In this document: positions 33,724-38,672 of the stretch, piece by piece | Layout of the letters: every line of letters starts with the position of its first letter | Position numbering within the stretch: the first letter of the stretch is position 1 | NCBI GenBank assembly: GCA_019894735.1 | Contig: JAGXOB010000013.1 | Span: forward strand, 1 to 38,672 | Length of the DNA: 38,672 nt | Direction of reading: 5' to 3' | Source of the DNA: Promethearchaeota archaeon | GTDB taxonomy: Archaea; Asgardarchaeota; Lokiarchaeia; Sigynarchaeales; SOKP01 | Notes under the pieces: generated by a model | Told to the model about the DNA's origin: nothing | Seen by the model: only the letters and a program-made list of their open reading frames with translations | Databases searched by the model: none | Position numbers and translations under genes: made by a program

Positions 33724-36700
33724 TCAAATTTTTTCATCTTTTTTCTTCTTGAAAAGGAGATATCCGAGCACCACCAATGTTAAAACGATTGGAATCATAA
33801 TTATTATTGGATTCTCTCCGCTAATTCGAAAAATATAATAAGAAATTGTAATAAGTGAAGCAAAGAATGCAATGATTGATCCATATTGGTTTGTGAGGTT
33901 TTTCAACCTTCTCATAAACAGGTACATTCGAAAATTCATTTTTTTTATTACTTCTAATTCATTCTCGTCAAGAGATTTTAATACTTCTGAATTTTCGTAA
34001 TACAACCCTATTCGGGGATCATATTTACCACTTAACTTGCCTGCACTAATAAGAGAGATAAGATGCTTCTGAATCACTGGCTTTTTCATTTTTAACTCAT
34101 TTTGCAGAAAACTCAGAGTAAGGAATTCATTTGCTACAGCCTTTACTGCCATTTCTACATACGATTTAACAATCAATTCTTCTAAGGTTTTCACTTTTTC
34201 CCTCAAAATATCGTTAAACTCTTTGATGAAACGGTCAAAATCGTTAATTATATGCTGATTTTTAGTTTCAAAATCGTTAGAGTTTTTCATAAAAACCTTA
34301 TATAATTCTTTAATTCTTCTATTTGTATTTCTAATTTCTTGTTCGATATACTTATTTTTTTTATTTACTCTTAGGTATGCTCTCTTAAATTGTTCTGTTT
34401 CAATATAATCCTCAACCCGTGCTTGAAGTGTGCCCAATAATTGACTTAGATGAATATTATTTTTGTTAATCATACCCAATAATTTTCCACGATCTGTTTC
34501 AAGTTTTAATGTATTTATAGTCTCTTCAATTACTTCTATTTTGTCTAGCACTAGCTTTTTAATATCATTTTTCTTCTTGAAATAAAATTCTCTCGCTTCC
34601 GTTTCAAATTTTCTTGATTCATAAGTTTTATTTATTACATTTTTCAACTTCTCTTCAATTTTATCATCTACCTGCTTTAATTTTAGTTCAACTTTCTCTT
34701 TTTTACTCTCGAGAATTTCTTTCATTTTCGCGTGTAGCTCGGCGTTCCCAACATCTTCAGTAGCCTTGGCAAATAAGTTTTCAATATCAATCTTCAAAGA
34801 ACTGTATTCATTGACCATGAAAGATTCTAAATCCTTAAATAATTCTAAATTTTCTTTAATTTTTCCTATCGCTAATTCGTTGTTGTTAATAATAGTGTTA
34901 ATATTTTTCCTCAATTCCATGATTTCTATTCTTTTTTCGTCTACATTTAATTCCTTAATCTTTATGTTATATTGGTTATTAATTGAATTCTTAAAGTCGC
35001 TTAGATCATCAATTCTATTTTTAATTTCTAATAAATTAACCCCCAATGTTTTATTTTTTATACAGGAATCGTAAAGTGCCAATAATTGTCCAATTGTTTC
35101 GTGTGTTTGTCTTAAAATTCTATTTTCCGCGAAGTTCTTTAATTCTTTGTTCTTATGATATGTTTCAGTATGAACTATAAGTTCTTTTCTGTCTTCGAAT
35201 AAATCTCCCTGCAATTTGGAAACTTCTAATAAGTCTTTTATTCTTGGAATTACTACTTTACACTTGAGTTTTAACTTTTCAGCAAGCCTTTTAATGTCAA
35301 TTTTATCTGTGTTTTCTTCTTCACTCATATGATAAATTTCGTTGGAAATGATTTTATTTACATATTCATCCTTTAATTTGATTATCTCATTGTTTAAAAA
35401 CTCATTAAAATTCTCCCATTGTATTACTTTAATCGAATTATCGTCAGGATTATCTATAATCCCATCTAAATTGACTAAATTCTTTGAAAATTGCTTGTTA
35501 TAATCATTAAATTCTATAATAATTGTATCAAAACCGCTAATTACGTCAGGAATTTTGTTTACTCTATTTTGATCGATACTGAATTTGTATTTTTCTAATT
35601 TATCTTTGAAGATTTGAATTGTATTTGAAACAAAATCGTCAAAATCTTCAACTTTGGCTCGCTTCCTCTCTTCAATGACTTTTTCCTTCAGAATTTGAAC
35701 CTGGTCAGCTATAAGTCCAATGATGTTCTCTTCTAAACTATCCAGCTTTTCATCTAGGTATTTATAAAGTGGAAAGAGTTTTTGTTTAAAACTAGTATTT
35801 TTCTTTACTAATTGTTTTAACTCATGAATTTCCTCAGTTTTCTTTTTTAACAAAATATCAGATTCCATTTTTATAGTTTTAAAAGCGTCTTGATACTGGT
35901 TATTAGTTACTTGGTTCTTCGCGTTATCCTTTATTTTTAGAATTCCATTCTGTATATTATCTTTAACATTTCTGATGTTGTTATTTAGTTCGTTAAAAAA
36001 TTGAAAGCCATTAGTATAGTCTACGAATACCGAATCAAAATTTTCTTTAAATTCAACCCATTTATAGATTATTTTCTTGTGATTTTTAGCTATTTTCTTC
36101 TCTTTTGTTGTAATCTGATGCGAGACTTTGTAAATTACCGCATCGTATTTACTAACACTTTGAGATATTCTATTAAACGCTTGAATAATAAGATCAAACT
36201 TTTCCTCGTTGTAACCCTTATCTAAAACTTCTACAATGTAATTCTTAAAATTATCTACTTCCCTGTTAATCTGATCTTGAATGTCGTAAATCTTAGTATC
36301 CAGTTCATCTAAAATAATGCTAAATTTTTTTAAACCTTCTTTTTCTTGAATTCTTTCTTGAAGATAACTATTCAATTCATTCAATCCGTTTTGTAATAAG
36401 GAATAGGATTTATTCCACTGAGATATTTCAGCGCCAAGACTTGCTTGTATGTTAATATAGATTAATTCTTGATTAAATGAGGATTCGATATTCTCGTTTA
36501 AGAAATCAGCTTCCATTAATGAATTCCTCAACACAAACTTTAATCTCTCTTTAGCAAAATCAACTTCGTCTATCAAAAGATACGATTCAATCTCTTCCCT
36601 AATTTGTGGAATAGTATTTTTCAGCTTTAATGTCATATTATAAATATCGTTTCTTATTTCCTTCAATTTTGATTTTTCTTCGTACAACCTTTCAGTATTA

Positions 36701-38136
36701 ATCTCACTATCGACAATAAGAATTTTTTTGAATAGGTAATCCAAACAAAGGTAATATTTAGTTTTAAATAAATAGGCTTTTTTAGCTCTAATTTCACCTT
36801 CAAAAAAATGATTACTTATTAAATCATGAAGTATAGGAAATATATCTTCCTTTAATCTTAAAGGCTCTGCTCCAAAAGAACCTCTATATTTCTTAAAAAT
36901 ATCGGAGAGGGATATTATACTATTTTCATTAAGTTTTTCATAAATTTCCTGAATAATAACTTTTTTTCCTTGAGCTAAATTTTGAGTATATTGGTTAAAT
37001 TCTAATGTATTATCAACTTTTTTTAATGTAAAGGTGTAATTCAAATTGATATATAACACAATTTCTTCTAACCCATGGCTTATCCCAAATGTATTTTTAA
37101 TTTGGTTTAAATCGATGAAACTCTTCGTCTCTAAATGCTTAAAAACAACTCTTTCAATCTCTTCGATAAAACGGTTCCAAATTATAGATAAAAGTATTAC
37201 TAATTGGGTAACTTCTCTTAAAACTTTTAAATTCCAACCTGATGTTTCTCTAAAAATATGATCCAGTTTTTCTGTGATAAAGGAATAAATCCTTGCAGGA
37301 TTATAATCAATTAACCAAGAATAAATCTGGAGAATGTTAACTATCCAAAAAGTCGTGTCGATATCTCCTTCTTCGTAAAGAAAACTAAAACCACCATTCT
37401 CTTTTTGGAATTGGTAGAGATATTGTATCTCTTTATCCCTTACTTCTGAATCTAATTCAAAGAATTTGAGGCTTAAAAACTTATACAAAATCGAAGAATC
37501 CTTTTTCCTTTCTTTTAAATACGATCGAAACTGCTCCTTGAATAGTCTTACATCTGTGCCTATAAGTAGAAGACTTTCGGTTACATAATAAAATGTTTTT
37601 CCTTGAGGACCATCATTACATTCCATACAACTTTTATCAAGGCAGTGTAGGAATCCATTGTTTCTTTTATGGTCATAAATGAAATTTTTTATTTGTCGAA
37701 CTACAACATCCTCTCCTTTAGAGGAAAGATACTCTTTTAAAATACCTAATAGTTCTAAACTAGCTAACGCATAGTATAAAGACCAAATGTCGGGTGTTTT
37801 TGAAGAGTGTGGAGAGGATCTAAAACCTAATTGATCTTTTTCGATAATCCCAACTTCGCATCCTTTTATGAAATTTAAATATTCTTCACGGAAGACATCC
37901 ACTTTCTGCTTGATATATTTCCTAAGCAGTAGAAACCAATAAATGTTTTCCAAATTTAAAGAACCTTCATTGAGTAAGCTTTCATTATAGTATTGATATA
38001 ACTCCAAAACTTTCTCGTAATTACTTAAATAAAAATTTCCAACATCATTTCTTTTTGCCAGAACAAAAGATTTGAACGGTTCTTTTTTGAATTCCGTTAT
38101 ATATGGGTATGCCGTCTTATTTTCTACGTTTGTCAA
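33724..38136 (-). CDS. Giant coiled-coil protein with N-terminal alpha/alpha-toroid-like region and C-terminal membrane anchor
   Basis: A 1470-residue protein I cannot assign to a known family. Residues about 75-330 contain repeats like those of terpenoid cyclase and prenyltransferase toroids (for example YQFQKENGGFSF, followed by DTTFWIVNILQ), plus a Cys-rich HCLDKSCMEC. About 400-480 look like a winged helix (ISLSDIFKKYRG). About 490-1330 are almost continuous charged coiled coil. About 1339-1381 form a second winged helix (LSFLQNELKMKKPVIQKHL), and 1420-1436 and 1444-1462 are two membrane helices, ending in a Lys-rich tail. The layout places a long cytosolic rod on a membrane. It may be a scaffold or tether. 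The toroid call is by repeat pattern only, and an enzyme function is not implied. Confidence 0.85.
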   Translation of the reverse strand: MTNVENKTAYPYITEFKKEPFKSFVLAKRNDVGNFYLSNYEKVLELYQYYNESLLNEGSLNLENIYWFLLLRKYIKQKVDVFREEYLNFIKGCEVGIIEKDQLGFRSSPHSSKTPDIWSLYYALASLELLGILKEYLSSKGEDVVVRQIKNFIYDHKRNNGFLHCLDKSCMECNDGPQGKTFYYVTESLLLIGTDVRLFKEQFRSYLKERKKDSSILYKFLSLKFFELDSEVRDKEIQYLYQFQKENGGFSFLYEEGDIDTTFWIVNILQIYSWLIDYNPARIYSFITEKLDHIFRETSGWNLKVLREVTQLVILLSIIWNRFIEEIERVVFKHLETKSFIDLNQIKNTFGISHGLEEIVLYINLNYTFTLKKVDNTLEFNQYTQNLAQGKKVIIQEIYEKLNENSIISLSDIFKKYRGSFGAEPLRLKEDIFPILHDLISNHFFEGEIRAKKAYLFKTKYYLCLDYLFKKILIVDSEINTERLYEEKSKLKEIRNDIYNMTLKLKNTIPQIREEIESYLLIDEVDFAKERLKFVLRNSLMEADFLNENIESSFNQELIYINIQASLGAEISQWNKSYSLLQNGLNELNSYLQERIQEKEGLKKFSIILDELDTKIYDIQDQINREVDNFKNYIVEVLDKGYNEEKFDLIIQAFNRISQSVSKYDAVIYKVSHQITTKEKKIAKNHKKIIYKWVEFKENFDSVFVDYTNGFQFFNELNNNIRNVKDNIQNGILKIKDNAKNQVTNNQYQDAFKTIKMESDILLKKKTEEIHELKQLVKKNTSFKQKLFPLYKYLDEKLDSLEENIIGLIADQVQILKEKVIEERKRAKVEDFDDFVSNTIQIFKDKLEKYKFSIDQNRVNKIPDVISGFDTIIIEFNDYNKQFSKNLVNLDGIIDNPDDNSIKVIQWENFNEFLNNEIIKLKDEYVNKIISNEIYHMSEEENTDKIDIKRLAEKLKLKCKVVIPRIKDLLEVSKLQGDLFEDRKELIVHTETYHKNKELKNFAENRILRQTHETIGQLLALYDSCIKNKTLGVNLLEIKNRIDDLSDFKNSINNQYNIKIKELNVDEKRIEIMELRKNINTIINNNELAIGKIKENLELFKDLESFMVNEYSSLKIDIENLFAKATEDVGNAELHAKMKEILESKKEKVELKLKQVDDKIEEKLKNVINKTYESRKFETEAREFYFKKKNDIKKLVLDKIEVIEETINTLKLETDRGKLLGMINKNNIHLSQLLGTLQARVEDYIETEQFKRAYLRVNKKNKYIEQEIRNTNRRIKELYKVFMKNSNDFETKNQHIINDFDRFIKEFNDILREKVKTLEELIVKSYVEMAVKAVANEFLTLSFLQNELKMKKPVIQKHLISLISAGKLSGKYDPRIGLYYENSEVLKSLDENELEVIKKMNFRMYLFMRRLKNLTNQYGSIIAFFASLITISYYIFRISGENPIIIMIPIVLTLVVLGYLLFKKKKDEKI

Positions 38137-38323
38137 CTAAAAAATCCCAAAGTTCTTTTCTATTATAATAAAAATTTTAGAATTTATTTTTTTACTATTG
38201 TTTTTCTTTTCAGTTAAAAAAAATCTTAAAAGAGATGAAAATTTAAAATTTCAAATACATTTCAGAGAATGATTTATTCTAATTTTCAAATTAGGATTCA
38301 AGGAGTTTGAAATTATTATAACA

Positions 38324-38672
38324 GTGAAAAAAAAAAATATCGGGTGGTTATGTAGCTATACACCGTTAGAACTAATTTATTCAGCGGGATTTCTTCCTTA
38401 TCGCATCATCGGTCATTCTGAACCTCCTCATAATGCTGATTCTTACATTCATCCTAACTTTTGTCAATTTGTAAAATCTACAATCGATGTAGCAATTGAT
38501 GGAGGTTACGACTTTCTTGACGGTGTGGTTTTCGTTAATTCTTGCGATGCTATGCGACGCCTTCACGATGTATGGAAAAGGTACGTACCTACGAAATTTA
38601 TACATATTTTAGATATTCCTATGGGAACGTTATCGTTGGGAGCTGAATATCTTAAGGAGGAGTTTATTAAGC
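38324..38672 (+). CDS. 2-hydroxyacyl-CoA dehydratase/benzoyl-CoA reductase subunit (HgdB-like), N-terminal part
   Basis: The frame is open to the window end and truncated there. It encodes IGWLCSYTPLELIYSAGFLP, then SYIHPNFCQFVKS and GVVFVNSCDAMRRL. These are the N-terminal features of the D-component family of 2-hydroxyacyl-CoA dehydratases: the early Cys and the Cys residues that hold a [4Fe-4S] cluster. Such enzymes dehydrate 2-hydroxyacyl-CoA or reduce aromatic CoA esters in amino acid and aromatic fermentation, with an ATP-driven activator. The start is uncertain. GTG at 38324 fits the family N-terminus, but the AAGGAG ribosome-binding site at 38299-38304 is 20 nt away and better spaced for an in-frame ATT at 38312. 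Confidence 0.88.
   Translation, partial: MKKKNIGWLCSYTPLELIYSAGFLPYRIIGHSEPPHNADSYIHPNFCQFVKSTIDVAIDGGYDFLDGVVFVNSCDAMRRLHDVWKRYVPTKFIHILDIPMGTLSLGAEYLKEEFIK

Noticed and set aside
38381..38605. Minus-strand 74-codon open frame at the right edge
   Set aside because: The plus strand encodes a clear 2-hydroxyacyl-CoA dehydratase segment over the same bases.

Overview
The window looks like part of an archaeal chromosome, most plausibly from an Asgard (Lokiarchaeia-like) lineage. It is very AT-rich and carries two archaeal histones, an archaeal/eukaryotic-type glutamyl-tRNA synthetase, ribosomal protein S8e, SRP19, a proteasome beta subunit and TATA-type promoters. Both tRNA genes have introns, and several proteins have eukaryote-like domain layouts. 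Lineage is inferred from gene content; no marker phylogeny was possible.

Layout. 1-3308 holds catabolic enzymes: an SDR tail, an SDR plus M24 peptidase operon on the minus strand, and a divergent Gfo/Idh oxidoreductase. 3400-8289 holds a small frame-disrupted ORF, a nitroreductase-like protein, and a plus-strand operon of epimerase, unknown protein, aldehyde dehydrogenase and SCP2-like protein. 8328-12305 has a membrane-anchored secreted protein, an amidase, and a sugar nucleotidyltransferase with an unknown partner. 12436-18563 contains a HAD hydrolase, tRNA-Arg(GCG), an Lrp-type RAM domain ORF, GluRS, a zinc-ribbon CPBP protease, an MtxX-like protein and an aldo/keto reductase. 18708-22808 contains a small membrane protein, an acyl-CoA dehydrogenase, tRNA-Pro(GGG), SRP19, HypA and a Nudix protein. 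22857-26484 is an information and protein-turnover block: S8e, proteasome beta, a JAMM metalloprotease translationally coupled to a winged-helix protein, and a protein resembling adaptin/gamma-COP appendages. 26500-27790 is a tandem duplication of a histone gene with its upstream region. 28028-38136 has a GH4 glycosidase, a B12-type radical SAM protein, a Hef/FANCM-type helicase without a nuclease, and a 1470-residue membrane-anchored coiled-coil protein. The window ends inside a 2-hydroxyacyl-CoA dehydratase-type gene.

How they fit together. Many enzymes handle acyl-CoA, aldehyde, amide and sugar substrates, and HypA implies a [NiFe] hydrogenase elsewhere, which fits an anaerobic heterotroph. 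The strongest points for follow-up are the T-loop introns in both tRNAs, the appendage-like protein fused to a zinc ribbon, the giant coiled-coil protein with an N-terminal alpha/alpha-toroid-like region, and the mosaic histone duplication with a conserved upstream dyad.
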